Below, in pieces: positions 1 to 7,038 of a stretch of DNA of 13,593 bases. The notes beneath the pieces are model-generated. The model ran no database searches. It was not told the DNA's origin and saw only the letters and a list, made by a program, of their open reading frames with translations. The stretch spans positions 1-13,593 of the forward strand of contig JBELLC010000085.1 in assembly GCA_042088965.1 (NCBI GenBank), read 5' to 3'. The number at the start of each line of letters is the position of its first letter. Within the stretch, counting starts at the first letter, position 1. This DNA is from TMED26 sp042088965. Its GTDB lineage: Bacteria; Pseudomonadota; Alphaproteobacteria; Thalassobaculales; Thalassobaculaceae. Both the position numbers and the translations under genes were made by a program.

Positions 1-591
1 GCGAAAAAACCAACGCCGCAAATCGTATCAGTGCCCGCCGCCAAAGCTGCGACGTCTCAAAGCGATGACGCCACGCCCCAAACCGAAGCCTCTGGCGCGT
101 CTGCAATTACCTCTTCGGCGGCACCTGTAACGGTCGTGGTGGCGGCAGCCGAAATTTCCGGCAGTTCAGATATTGCCCGTAATGCGGGGCAAACAAACAT
201 TGCCAACGCCACCACAGCGACCCCGCAAGCCCCTGACTTAAAGAATATTGCGATCAGCTCGGCGCAAGCGACGGCGCCTCAACGTGATGCGGTGCCGCAG
301 ATTGGTGTGCAAAAATTAGCCACGGGCAGCAATATTAAGATTAGAGCGCTGTACCCTGCGTGGATCCGCGTCCGAGATGCCGCCGGGTCGGTGCAACTCA
401 GCAAGGTGCTGCGCCGGGGTGAGACCTATAATGTTCCGACGGGCCAAATTTTTGAGTTATCGACAGGCGATGCGGCAAGCCTAGAAATTTATCTTGATGA
501 AAATCCCGTGCAGGCCATCGGTGGCCGTGGGCAGATTGTCCAGAATTTTAAACTCGATCCGGCACGTCTGGTGCTGACAGCTGGCGACTAA
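1..591 (+). CDS. RodZ-like protein, C-terminal part (DUF4115 domain), 5' truncated
   Basis: The reading frame is open from the first base, so this is the 3' end of a longer gene. The first ~108 residues seen are a low-complexity Ala/Thr/Ser/Pro-rich stretch, typical of a periplasmic linker. From about nt 325 to the stop lies a compact beta-rich domain with the RodZ C-terminal (DUF4115) pattern: IKIRALYPAWIRVRDAAG, then LRRGETYNVP, then a STGDAASLEIYLDE stretch and a terminal LDPARLV. In this family the missing N-terminus holds a Cro/CI-type helix-turn-helix and one membrane segment, and the protein links MreB to the cell-wall elongation machinery. A RodZ/HTH gene directly before ispG is a common alphaproteobacterial arrangement, which supports the call. 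The usual Gly-Asn-Ala-Gly motif reads GDAA here. Without the N-terminus, another cytoskeletal or envelope protein with the same domain cannot be excluded. Confidence 0.8.
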   Translation, partial: AKKPTPQIVSVPAAKAATSQSDDATPQTEASGASAITSSAAPVTVVVAAAEISGSSDIARNAGQTNIANATTATPQAPDLKNIAISSAQATAPQRDAVPQIGVQKLATGSNIKIRALYPAWIRVRDAAGSVQLSKVLRRGETYNVPTGQIFELSTGDAASLEIYLDENPVQAIGGRGQIVQNFKLDPARLVLTAGD

Positions 592-598
592 CCTCTTA

Positions 599-626
599 CT
601 TTTGGTTCCCCAAAAGAGCCTTTTGG
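599..626 (+). repeat. Three-arm inverted repeat with alternative hairpins upstream of ispG
   Basis: CTTTTGG (599-605), CCAAAAG (610-616) and CTTTTGG (620-626) follow one another. The middle arm can pair perfectly (7 bp) with the left arm (loop TTCC) or the right arm (loop AGC), so two hairpins exclude each other. It starts 8 nt after the rodZ-like stop codon and about 70 nt before ispG. No long T-run follows, so it is not a standard intrinsic terminator. It could act as a processing, attenuation or mRNA-stability element; the function is unknown. Confidence 0.4.
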
Positions 627-696
627 CGTCGCTCTTCATCATGTATACATCCCGCACTAGCTTTGGTGATGTAGCTCCGCTTAGGGAGGATTTTCC

Positions 697-1842
697 ATGA
701 GTATTCGGCCATGGCGTGATGTTATCCGCCGACGTTCGCGGCAAATCCATGTGGGTAAGGTCGCGGTTGGTGGTGATGCCCCGATTTCGGTGCAGACGAT
801 GACCAACACGCTCACCAGTGATATCGGCGCGACACTCGACCAAATTCATGCCGCCAATGATGCGGGGGTTGATATTGTGCGGGTTTCTTGCCCTGACGTT
901 GCCTCGACAGCCGCGCTGAAAACCATTGTCAAAGAATCTCCAGTGCCGATTGTGGCAGACATTCATTTTCATTATAAACGGGCTTTGGAAGCGGCTGCCG
1001 CTGGTGCCGCTTGCTTACGGATTAACCCGGGCAATATCGGCGATTCCAAACGGGTCGGCGAAGTGGTGCAAGCTGCAAAAGATTATGGCTGCTCGATGCG
1101 GATTGGCGTAAATGCAGGCAGTCTGGAACGGGAATTGCTGGAGAAATATGGCGAGCCATGCCCTGCTGCCATGGTTGAAAGCGCCCTCAATCACCTGCGA
1201 TTATTGCAAGACCATGATTTCCACGAGGTGAAAATCAGTGTCAAAGCATCTGATGTGTTTTTGGCGGCGGCAGCTTATCAAGAACTTGCAGAGGCCTGTG
1301 ACTATCCGCTGCATTTGGGGGTGACCGAAGCTGGCGGTCTGCGGATTGGCACGGTGAAATCATCAATTGGCATGGGGGCGCTGTTGTGGGCAGGCATTGG
1401 GGATACCATCCGAGTGTCGCTGTCTGCCGATCCGGTGGAAGAAGTCCGCGCGGGATTTGATATTTTAAAGGCGCTGGGCCTTCGCCATCGCGGCGTTAAC
1501 GTCATTTCCTGCCCATCATGTGCCCGACAGCAATTTGACGTGATCAAAACGGTTGAGGTGTTGGAACAACGCTTGGCCCATATCACCACGCCGATGACGG
1601 TATCGGTCATTGGCTGTGTTGTGAATGGCCCAGGTGAGGCGCGGGAAACAGACATTGGCCTCACAGGAGGAGGCAATGGCACCCATCAGGTTTATGTCAG
1701 CGGCTTGCCAGATCATCGTTTGCAAAATACCGATGTCGTCGACCATCTGGTGGGGTTAATCGAAGCCAAGGCGGCAGTGATCGATGCCGAAAACAAAAGC
1801 GCGGATCAGCAAGCTGCCAGTGACCTTCTTCAAACTGCTTAA
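697..1842 (+). CDS. ispG: 4-hydroxy-3-methylbut-2-enyl diphosphate synthase (IspG/GcpE)
   Basis: This cytoplasmic iron-sulfur enzyme performs the penultimate step of the MEP isoprenoid pathway, reductively opening methylerythritol cyclodiphosphate to HMBPP. The 381-residue product is close to the E. coli length (372). All 4Fe-4S ligands of the two-domain bacterial form are present: Cys272 and Cys275 in the motif SCPSC, Cys307 in IGCVVNGPGE, and Glu314 at the end of that motif, each shifted by two residues from E. coli. The N-terminal TIM-barrel part shows VQTMTNTLTSD, PIVADIHFHY and LRINPGNIG. The ATG at 697 is preceded by a strong Shine-Dalgarno (AGGGAGGA, 683-690). hisS starts 15 bp downstream, suggesting co-transcription. 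A C-terminal tail of roughly 20 polar residues is variable in the family. Confidence 0.97.
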   Translation: MSIRPWRDVIRRRSRQIHVGKVAVGGDAPISVQTMTNTLTSDIGATLDQIHAANDAGVDIVRVSCPDVASTAALKTIVKESPVPIVADIHFHYKRALEAAAAGAACLRINPGNIGDSKRVGEVVQAAKDYGCSMRIGVNAGSLERELLEKYGEPCPAAMVESALNHLRLLQDHDFHEVKISVKASDVFLAAAAYQELAEACDYPLHLGVTEAGGLRIGTVKSSIGMGALLWAGIGDTIRVSLSADPVEEVRAGFDILKALGLRHRGVNVISCPSCARQQFDVIKTVEVLEQRLAHITTPMTVSVIGCVVNGPGEARETDIGLTGGGNGTHQVYVSGLPDHRLQNTDVVDHLVGLIEAKAAVIDAENKSADQQAASDLLQTA

Positions 1843-1857
1843 CTGAAAGACATCATT

Positions 1858-3102
1858 GTGGCCAAACTCCAGCCTTTACGCGGAACTCACGATCTATTGC
1901 CAGATGATGCGCGGCGTCACCGTCATGTGGTTGAAACAGCTTTGGCCACCTCCGCCTTGTTTGGCTATGGTGAAATTATCACGCCGATTTTCGAGGTGAC
2001 AGAGGTCTTTCAACGCACTTTGGGAGAGACCTCAGATGTGGTCTCTAAAGAAATGTATAGCTTTACAGATCGAGGCGGCGAAGGTGTGACGTTGCGCCCA
2101 GAAGGCACAGCGGGCGTTGCCCGGGCGTTTATTTCGGGCGGCCTACAACAATCGGTGCCGGTGAAGTTCTTTTATCAGGGGCCGATGTTTCGGTATGAGC
2201 GCCCGCAAAAAGGTCGTCAACGCCAATTCCATCAATTAGGCGCAGAGTTAATTGGTGTGCCCGGCCCCCTTGGTGATGTTGAGATTATTACCCTTGGGGC
2301 TGATATTCTCGATCGCTTAGGGGTGTTGTCACGGACCACCTTGCACTTGAATACGCTGGGTGATCAGGCCAGCCGATCGGCCTATCGAGCAGCGCTGATT
2401 GACTATTTCTCCGGCCATCAGGAGCACCTTTCACAGGATAGTCAGCGCCGCTTGCAGCAAAACCCCCTGCGCATCCTTGACTCCAAAGACGATGGCGACC
2501 GCAAAGTTGTTGCGGGCGCGCCTGCTTTTGACGCCTATCTCAACGCTGAATCGTCAGACTTTTTTGCCCAGGTGTGTGATGGCCTGGCAGCAGCAGGTAT
2601 TGGCTATGAGCTGAACCCCCGCCTGGTCCGCGGCCTTGATTATTATTGTCACACGGCGTTTGAATTTGTGACCACCGATCTCGGTGCACAAGGAACGGTG
2701 CTGGGCGGTGGCCGCTATGATGGCTTGATTGAGACCATGGGCGGCAATGCAACACCGGGGGTTGGCTGGGCCGCTGGCATTGAACGGCTGGTTATGCTCA
2801 TTGCTGATGCGCCGCAGCCCGTGCGGCCAATCGCGATCGTGCCCCTGGGGGCCGCAGCCGAGCGGCAAGCCATTACTTTGGCTGCCAAATTGCGCCGACA
2901 CGGCATGGCAATCGAACTGGGCTTTAGCGGCAATATGGGCAAACGCATGAAGCGGGCGGATAAGTTAGGGGCAAGAGCGGCAATCATTATGGGGGAGGAT
3001 GAGTTAGCCCGGGCGATGGTAACCTTACGCGACCTGGATGCTGGCACCCAGCAAGAGGTTGCGCTAGATGGCCTGGAGGATGTCCTCGCTCAGATGCGTT
3101 AG
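1858..3102 (+). CDS. hisS: Histidyl-tRNA synthetase
   Basis: This class IIa aminoacyl-tRNA synthetase charges tRNA-His with histidine in the cytoplasm as a homodimer. At 414 residues it is near the usual length (E. coli 424). The N-terminus LQPLRGTHDLLPDDARR is a family hallmark and fixes the start at GTG 1858; the preceding ribosome site is weak (GAAAGA). Motif 1 lies around residues 43-65, followed by TLRPEGTAG. Motif 2 (FFYQGPMFRYERPQKGRQRQ) begins near residue 104. The histidine-specific HisA motif LVRGLDYYCHTAFEF follows, with catalytic Arg258. Motif 3 is GVGWAAGIERL (301-311). The C-terminal ~100 residues form the anticodon-binding alpha/beta domain, including NMGKRMKRADKLGA. The gene sits 15 bp after ispG and 13 bp before hemA. 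Confidence 0.97.
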   Translation: MAKLQPLRGTHDLLPDDARRHRHVVETALATSALFGYGEIITPIFEVTEVFQRTLGETSDVVSKEMYSFTDRGGEGVTLRPEGTAGVARAFISGGLQQSVPVKFFYQGPMFRYERPQKGRQRQFHQLGAELIGVPGPLGDVEIITLGADILDRLGVLSRTTLHLNTLGDQASRSAYRAALIDYFSGHQEHLSQDSQRRLQQNPLRILDSKDDGDRKVVAGAPAFDAYLNAESSDFFAQVCDGLAAAGIGYELNPRLVRGLDYYCHTAFEFVTTDLGAQGTVLGGGRYDGLIETMGGNATPGVGWAAGIERLVMLIADAPQPVRPIAIVPLGAAAERQAITLAAKLRRHGMAIELGFSGNMGKRMKRADKLGARAAIIMGEDELARAMVTLRDLDAGTQQEVALDGLEDVLAQMR

Positions 3103-3115
3103 CGAGCTGCCCGCA

Positions 3116-4384
3116 ATGGCTGAATTTGCTGCGATCCAAAACTTAACCCTGATTGGCCTCGATTTCCGGCATTGCCCGGATAGCCTGCGCGCGCGGCTAT
3201 TTGTGGATGATGTTGAGATCCCAGACATCCTTTCATCATTGCGGGCGGCGCAGCTTACCGACGCGATTGTTATCAGCACCTGTGATCGCCTGGAGGTCAC
3301 CTTAACCAGCGCAGATCCGGCGGCCGCAATGGCCGTTATTGCAGGTATTTTGGCCGCCCCCCTCGGCATGGATAGCCGTTTGGTCACTCCCTATATGAGC
3401 TGTCTCACCGGGTTTGAGGCCGTGCATCATTTGTTTCGTGTGACAGCGTCGCTGGATAGCCAGGTCGTCGGTGAAAGCCAGGTTTTGGGGCAGGTTAAAG
3501 CTGGCCATGCGGCGGCCCGCAAACATGGCATGGCAAACGGCCTGGTTGACCGCTGTTTTCAAGAAGCCTTTCGGGTCGCAAAAACCGTCAGAAGTGAAAC
3601 TGAAATTGGTAATAGTCCGGTAAGCATTGCGGCCACAGCGATTGACCGTTGCCGCGCCTTACATGGCGACTTAAATGATCGTGGCGGCGTGCTGATTGGC
3701 ACCGCAGAATTTGGCGCCTTAATGGCGGAACAATTACAACGGGCAGGACTGTCGCGCCTGCGGGTCATCGACACCAACCTTAATCGCGCTGCGGCGCTGG
3801 CGCGCCGGCTATCATGCCATCATGGCGTGATGACCGATCTTGGCACCGCCTTGGTTGATGGCGATATTTTATTAGCAGCCTTTGGCAGTGGTCATCATCT
3901 GTTAGATAATGAGATGCTCGCCAGTATTCTGCGCCGTCGCCGCCAGCGTCCGATGCTGATCCTTGACCTTGCGATCCCCTCTGATCTTGATCCTTCCGTG
4001 AATCGACTTGATGATGTGTTTGTTTTCACCCTCGATGACCTCGAAGACGCCGCCCGGGATGGCCGCGCCAATCGGCTCAGTGCGGCAATGGCGGCAGAGG
4101 GGCTGGTTGTGGCGGCAGCAGATGATTTTAGGGGCACGCTCGAAGGCCGCCGTGCAGACCCAGAGATTGCGGCATTGCAGTCGCGCTTTCAGGCGCTACG
4201 TGATGAGGTTTTGCAGGCAGAACCAACAGCAGACGCCGATAAAGCCACGCAATTGTTGATCAATCGCCTGTTGCATGCGCCATTGTCGCGTTTGCGTGAT
4301 ATGGCACGTGATGATGCATTAAGCGCCGAGAGGCGGCAAATGCTGCGCATGTTGTTTGATCTTGATGACGATAAGGAGGGGTGA
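3116..4384 (+). CDS. hemA: Divergent glutamyl-tRNA reductase (HemA, C5 pathway)
   Basis: Canonical GluTR reduces glutamyl-tRNA-Glu to glutamate-1-semialdehyde with NADPH, the first step of C5 tetrapyrrole synthesis. All three domains are recognisable in 422 residues. The catalytic domain has Cys56 in STCDRLE (usual STCNRTE), His105 in HHLFR, and VVGESQVLGQVK (117-128). A Rossmann-like domain starts near residue 190, and the C-terminal dimerisation helix includes INRLLHAPLSRLRD. ATG 3116 is chosen because it begins just before the conserved first strand and clears the hisS stop by 13 bp; an in-frame ATG at 3068 would overlap hisS by 35 bp. Several consensus positions are altered: GTAEFG (195-200) for GAGEMG-like, IPSDLDP for VPRD-DP, and DFRHCPDSLRA for the NHKTAPVSLRE-like start. 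It may be a normal but divergent GluTR or a repurposed paralogue; the fold assignment is firm, the activity less so. Confidence 0.88.
   Translation: MAEFAAIQNLTLIGLDFRHCPDSLRARLFVDDVEIPDILSSLRAAQLTDAIVISTCDRLEVTLTSADPAAAMAVIAGILAAPLGMDSRLVTPYMSCLTGFEAVHHLFRVTASLDSQVVGESQVLGQVKAGHAAARKHGMANGLVDRCFQEAFRVAKTVRSETEIGNSPVSIAATAIDRCRALHGDLNDRGGVLIGTAEFGALMAEQLQRAGLSRLRVIDTNLNRAAALARRLSCHHGVMTDLGTALVDGDILLAAFGSGHHLLDNEMLASILRRRRQRPMLILDLAIPSDLDPSVNRLDDVFVFTLDDLEDAARDGRANRLSAAMAAEGLVVAAADDFRGTLEGRRADPEIAALQSRFQALRDEVLQAEPTADADKATQLLINRLLHAPLSRLRDMARDDALSAERRQMLRMLFDLDDDKEG
4373..4379 (+). promoter_or_regulatory. Shine-Dalgarno of prfA inside the hemA 3' end
   Basis: AAGGAGG lies 7 nt before GTG 4387 and only 1 nt before GTG 4381. 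The spacing selects GTG 4387 as the prfA start, giving the family-typical MSLDANLEKV N-terminus. Because the site is inside hemA codons, translation of the two genes is probably coupled. Confidence 0.75.
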
Positions 4385-4386
4385 TC

Positions 4387-5463
4387 GTGAGTCTCGACGC
4401 CAACTTAGAAAAAGTACAAGCGCGTTATCAGGAGCTACAAGCCCTGCTCAATGATCCGGCGGGGATTGATTCCGATGGTTTTCAAAAACTATCCAAAGAA
4501 TTGGCGGATCTTGGTGCTGTGGCCGAGAAGGCCGCCGAGCGCAGCCGTGTCCTGGTTGAACTTAGCGAGGTGCGTGATCTGCTCGCGGATCCCGATGTTG
4601 ATTTTGAGATGCGGCAAATGGCCGAGCAGGAAGGTCGTGAAATTGAAGCCCGCCTGCCCGCGCTTGAGCGTGACTTGCAGATTCTGTTATTGCCCCGAGA
4701 TGAGGCTGACGCCCGCAATGCCATTTTAGAAGTGCGCGCTGGGACGGGTGGCGATGAGGCAGCCTTGTTTGCCGCGGAGCTTTTTCAAATGTATCAGAGG
4801 TTCGCCGCCTTGAAGGGCTGGAAGTTTGAAACCATGGAGGTTTCAGAAACTGCCATTGGTGGCTTTAAAGAAGCTTTTGCGACAATCACCGGTGCGGATG
4901 TTTTCGCCCGTTTGAAGTATGAATCCGGGGTCCACAGAGTGCAGCGTGTGCCTGCCACCGAGTCAGGCGGACGTATCCATACTTCGGCGGCAACCGTGGC
5001 GGTGCTGCCAGAAGCTGAAGACATTGATGTTGCCATTGATGAACGTGACTTGCGGATTGATGTTTACCGCGCCAGTGGCCCTGGTGGGCAATCGGTCAAT
5101 ACCACCGATAGTGCGGTGCGGATTACCCACTTACCAACAGGGCTTGTGGTCACCCAGCAAGATGAAAAGTCACAGCATAAAAATCGTGCCAAAGCGATGC
5201 GCATTTTACGGGCCCGATTATTTGACCGCGAACGGGCCCTGCAACATGAAGCGCGGGCGGCAGACCGAAAAGGCCAGGTTGGATCCGGCGATCGCTCTGA
5301 GCGCATTCGCACCTATAACTTTCCCCAAGGTCGGATCACCGATCACCGCATTAATTTGACGCTCTATAAGATCGAGAAAATTATTGCGGGTGAAGGTTTA
5401 GATGAAGTCATCGATGCCTTAACGGCAGAGGATCAAGCGGCCCGTTTGGCGATGATCAATTGA
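4387..5463 (+). CDS. prfA: Peptide chain release factor 1
   Basis: RF1 reads UAA and UAG in the ribosomal A site and triggers peptidyl-tRNA hydrolysis. The 358-residue product matches the usual ~360. The stop-codon-reading PxT motif is Pro189-Ala-Thr191 in VQRVPATESGGR, which distinguishes RF1 from RF2 (SPF). The catalytic GGQ is Gly233-Gly234-Gln235 in ASGPGGQSVNTTDSAVR, the same numbering as E. coli. The motif DEKSQHKNRAKAMRILRARL and the C-terminal RTYNFPQGRITDHRI are also typical. The start is set by the Shine-Dalgarno at 4373-4379. The neighbour prmC encodes the enzyme that methylates Gln235, so substrate and modifier are co-expressed; the two frames overlap by 4 bp. Confidence 0.97.
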   Translation: MSLDANLEKVQARYQELQALLNDPAGIDSDGFQKLSKELADLGAVAEKAAERSRVLVELSEVRDLLADPDVDFEMRQMAEQEGREIEARLPALERDLQILLLPRDEADARNAILEVRAGTGGDEAALFAAELFQMYQRFAALKGWKFETMEVSETAIGGFKEAFATITGADVFARLKYESGVHRVQRVPATESGGRIHTSAATVAVLPEAEDIDVAIDERDLRIDVYRASGPGGQSVNTTDSAVRITHLPTGLVVTQQDEKSQHKNRAKAMRILRARLFDRERALQHEARAADRKGQVGSGDRSERIRTYNFPQGRITDHRINLTLYKIEKIIAGEGLDEVIDALTAEDQAARLAMIN

Positions 5464-6134
5464 GCCGAGAGATCGTGAAGTCCAGTATTCGCTATATCAA
5501 AGACCTGTCGCGCTATTTGGCGGCGGAGCTTTCGGCCGCCGGCGTACAAACGCCGATGTTAGACGCCCGGATTTTAACAGCCGCAGCTGTGGGACTGGAT
5601 GGCGATAGTATTTTAGCGGCCCGCGACCAGCCGGTGTCAGCGGTCCAAATACAAGCCGCCAGCGCCCTCTGTGCGCGTCGTGCCGCAGGCGAACCCGTGT
5701 CGCGGATCATTGGCATGCGTGAGTTTTGGAGCCTACCGTTCCGGCTGTCAGAGGCCACCTTAGACCCCCGCGCAGATTCCGAAACCCTCATTGAAGTGGC
5801 TCTAAAACTATTCGAAAACCAACGCCCCCCTGCTCGGATTATTGACCTTGGAACGGGGAGTGGTTGTTTNNNNNNNNNNNNNNNNNNNNNNNNNNNNNNN
5901 NNNNNNNNNNNNNNNNNNNNNNNNNNNNNNNNNNNNNNNNNNNNNNNNNNNNNNNNNNNNNNNNNNNNNCCGGTCTGGTTGATTTTTGAAATTGGCTATG
6001 ATCAAGCGGCAGCTGTGAGCCGGATTTTTGACGGTATCGGCTATCATCTTTTTCAAAAACAGGCAGATTACGGCGGAAATGATCGCTGTTTGGTTTTCCA
6101 AGACGCGCAAGTAATGGGACAGGTTTCACAGTAG
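5460..6134 (+). CDS. prmC: Release factor glutamine methyltransferase PrmC, interrupted by an assembly gap
   Basis: PrmC N5-methylates the GGQ glutamine of RF1 and RF2 using S-adenosylmethionine. Before the gap, residues 1-136 hold the N-terminal helical substrate-binding domain (PMLDARIL, VSRIIGMREFW, LDPRADSETL) and SAM motif I, DLGTGSGC (129-136). After the gap the C-terminal PrmC pattern is clear: WLIFEIGYDQAAAV, then a GYHLFQKQADYGGNDR stretch. The catalytic NPPY motif should lie in the unsequenced part. The visible residues sum to about 190, against roughly 280 for the family, so around 100 residues are missing although only 100 N are shown. TTG 5460 is taken as start because it overlaps the prfA stop as TTGA, a usual coupling arrangement; GTG 5475 is the alternative. 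The frame is open on both sides, so there is no sign of a pseudogene. Confidence 0.9.
   Translation: MSREIVKSSIRYIKDLSRYLAAELSAAGVQTPMLDARILTAAAVGLDGDSILAARDQPVSAVQIQAASALCARRAAGEPVSRIIGMREFWSLPFRLSEATLDPRADSETLIEVALKLFENQRPPARIIDLGTGSGCXXXXXXXXXXXXXXXXXXXXXXXXXXXXXXXXXXPVWLIFEIGYDQAAAVSRIFDGIGYHLFQKQADYGGNDRCLVFQDAQVMGQVSQ
5870..5969. other. Assembly gap of 100 N inside prmC
   Basis: Exactly 100 N fill this stretch, the conventional placeholder for a gap of unknown size. Comparison with the usual PrmC layout (motif I to the C-terminal E-x-G-x-x-Q segment spans roughly 110-120 residues) suggests the real gap is nearer 300 bp. Confidence 0.97.
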
Positions 6135-6137
6135 TAT

Positions 6138-6156
6138 TAATTCGAATTTGGAATTA
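6138..6156 (+). repeat. Small hairpin after prmC, loop GAATTTG
   Basis: TAATTC (6138-6143) and GAATTA (6151-6156) are perfect inverted repeats around the 7-nt loop GAATTTG, starting 4 nt after the prmC stop codon. The stem is AT-rich and no T-tract follows, so it is a weak terminator candidate at best. A second hairpin with the identical loop lies at 6282-6300. Confidence 0.4.
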
Positions 6157-6281
6157 GAGCGTGCTAAACTCAAAACTATCTTGACCTATAAGAACGGAAG
6201 GCTTAATCCGTTACGGGCGAGCGTAATGCTAATACGAGGTAGGCTAATTTTAAGGTTAGGCATTAAAAAACGCGCTGGCTT

Positions 6282-6300
6282 GACGCAGAATTTGTGCGTC
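6282..6300 (+). repeat. Small hairpin before the DUF4167 gene, loop GAATTTG
   Basis: GACGCA (6282-6287) and TGCGTC (6295-6300) form a perfect 6-bp stem around the loop GAATTTG, 29 nt upstream of the DUF4167 start codon. The loop is identical to that of the hairpin at 6138-6156. No U-tract follows, so if transcribed it would be part of the 5' leader. Confidence 0.4.
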
Positions 6301-6329
6301 CCGGGGAATGTAGAAAAAAGTAGAGTGTT

Positions 6330-6968
6330 ATGAGACAAGGTCCACATGTGAAACGTGGGCGGGGTCGCGGTAACCGTCGGTCGAATGTTCCGAACCGGAA
6401 TCAGACTTTTGATAGTAATGGTCCCGATGTTCGGATACGCGGCAATGCGCATCAAGTGTATGAGAAATACTTATCCTTGGCGCGTGATGCAACGACATCT
6501 GGTGATCGCGTTCTTGCCGAAAGCTGCTACCAATATGCAGAACATTACTTTCGTATTCTGAAAACATTCGCCGACGAGGCAGACGAAAGTAATCGTACAC
6601 GCGCTGCAAGCGGGCAGCGTTCTGGTGGTGAAGCGGCGGTTGAAAATCAAGCATTGAGCAGCGATGTTGGCGAAGACATGGCCGCCAGTGAACAGCCCGC
6701 GATCGGCGTTGAGCCAAAGTTGGACTTGACTGAGCCATCACCAGATGCGGCGCCACCTGCTGAGATCATTGCCGCCGGTTCGGTGCCGACAGACGTCGTC
6801 GAGACCGATAGCGATGATGCAGATCAGTTACCTGCTTTCGTCTCGGCACCGCAGGCGGTTGAGGAAACAGCTCAACCGGCACCGAAACCGCGTCGCCGCC
6901 GGACCGTGCGGGTCGTCCGAAAATCAGACGATGGTGATGATACAAAAACGCCAGCGGCGGCTGATTAA
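6330..6968 (+). CDS. DUF4167 domain protein, probable RNA-binding, alphaproteobacterial
   Basis: The family has no established biochemical role that I know of. The N-terminus of this 212-residue protein is strongly basic and Arg/Gly/Asn-rich (KRGRGRGNRRSNVPNRNQ), then comes the conserved core: SNGPDVRIRGNAHQVYEKYL, a SLARDATTSGDRVLAESC stretch and YQYAEHYFRIL (about residues 30-78). That is the DUF4167 signature. The remaining ~130 residues are acidic, Ala/Pro-rich and probably disordered, ending in a basic patch KPRRRRTVRVVRK and an acidic tail. Basic ends around a small helical core suggest nucleic-acid binding; this is inference. ATG 6330 begins at the usual family N-terminus, with a weak upstream GTAGAG. 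Position between prmC and clpB is conserved in many Alphaproteobacteria. Confidence 0.88.
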   Translation: MRQGPHVKRGRGRGNRRSNVPNRNQTFDSNGPDVRIRGNAHQVYEKYLSLARDATTSGDRVLAESCYQYAEHYFRILKTFADEADESNRTRAASGQRSGGEAAVENQALSSDVGEDMAASEQPAIGVEPKLDLTEPSPDAAPPAEIIAAGSVPTDVVETDSDDADQLPAFVSAPQAVEETAQPAPKPRRRRTVRVVRKSDDGDDTKTPAAAD

Positions 6969-6976
6969 CGGCGATA

Positions 6977-7003
6977 GTGACCGCCAAAGTTGGCTGTGGT
7001 CAC
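6977..7003 (+). repeat. Strong bulged hairpin between convergent genes
   Basis: GTGACC (6977-6982) pairs with GGTCAC (6998-7003), and GCCA (6983-6986) with TGGC (6991-6994) around loop AAGT, leaving a 3-nt bulge (TGT). The total is 10 bp, starting 8 nt after the DUF4167 stop. No T-tract follows directly. It may protect the mRNA 3' end or stall polymerase ahead of the opposing MOSC gene. Confidence 0.45.
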
Positions 7004-7018
7004 GATGTCAATAATTGG

Positions 7019-7038
7019 CCCGCCCGCGGGATGTTTTT
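7019..7038 (+). terminator. Weak candidate intrinsic terminator after the DUF4167 gene
   Basis: CCCG (7019-7022) and CGGG (7027-7030) form a short GC-only stem around a 4-nt loop, followed three bases later by TTTTT (7034-7038). The stem is only 4 bp, so the call is tentative; together with the hairpin at 6977-7003 it would serve the DUF4167 transcript facing a convergent gene. Confidence 0.3.

Noticed and set aside
3068..3115. Upstream in-frame ATG for hemA at 3068
   Set aside because: It would overlap hisS by 35 bp and add 16 residues with no counterpart in GluTRs.
4381..4386. GTG 4381 as prfA start
   Set aside because: Only 1 nt from the AAGGAGG; GTG 4387 has proper spacing and gives the normal N-terminus.
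6181..6209. TTGACC-N17-TAATCC as promoter of the DUF4167 gene
   Set aside because: The -35 and spacing are good, but the -10 matches only its first two consensus bases; left out as a feature.
6148..6333. 61-codon frame between prmC and the DUF4167 gene
   Set aside because: No Shine-Dalgarno, no recognisable motif, and it overlaps the DUF4167 start.
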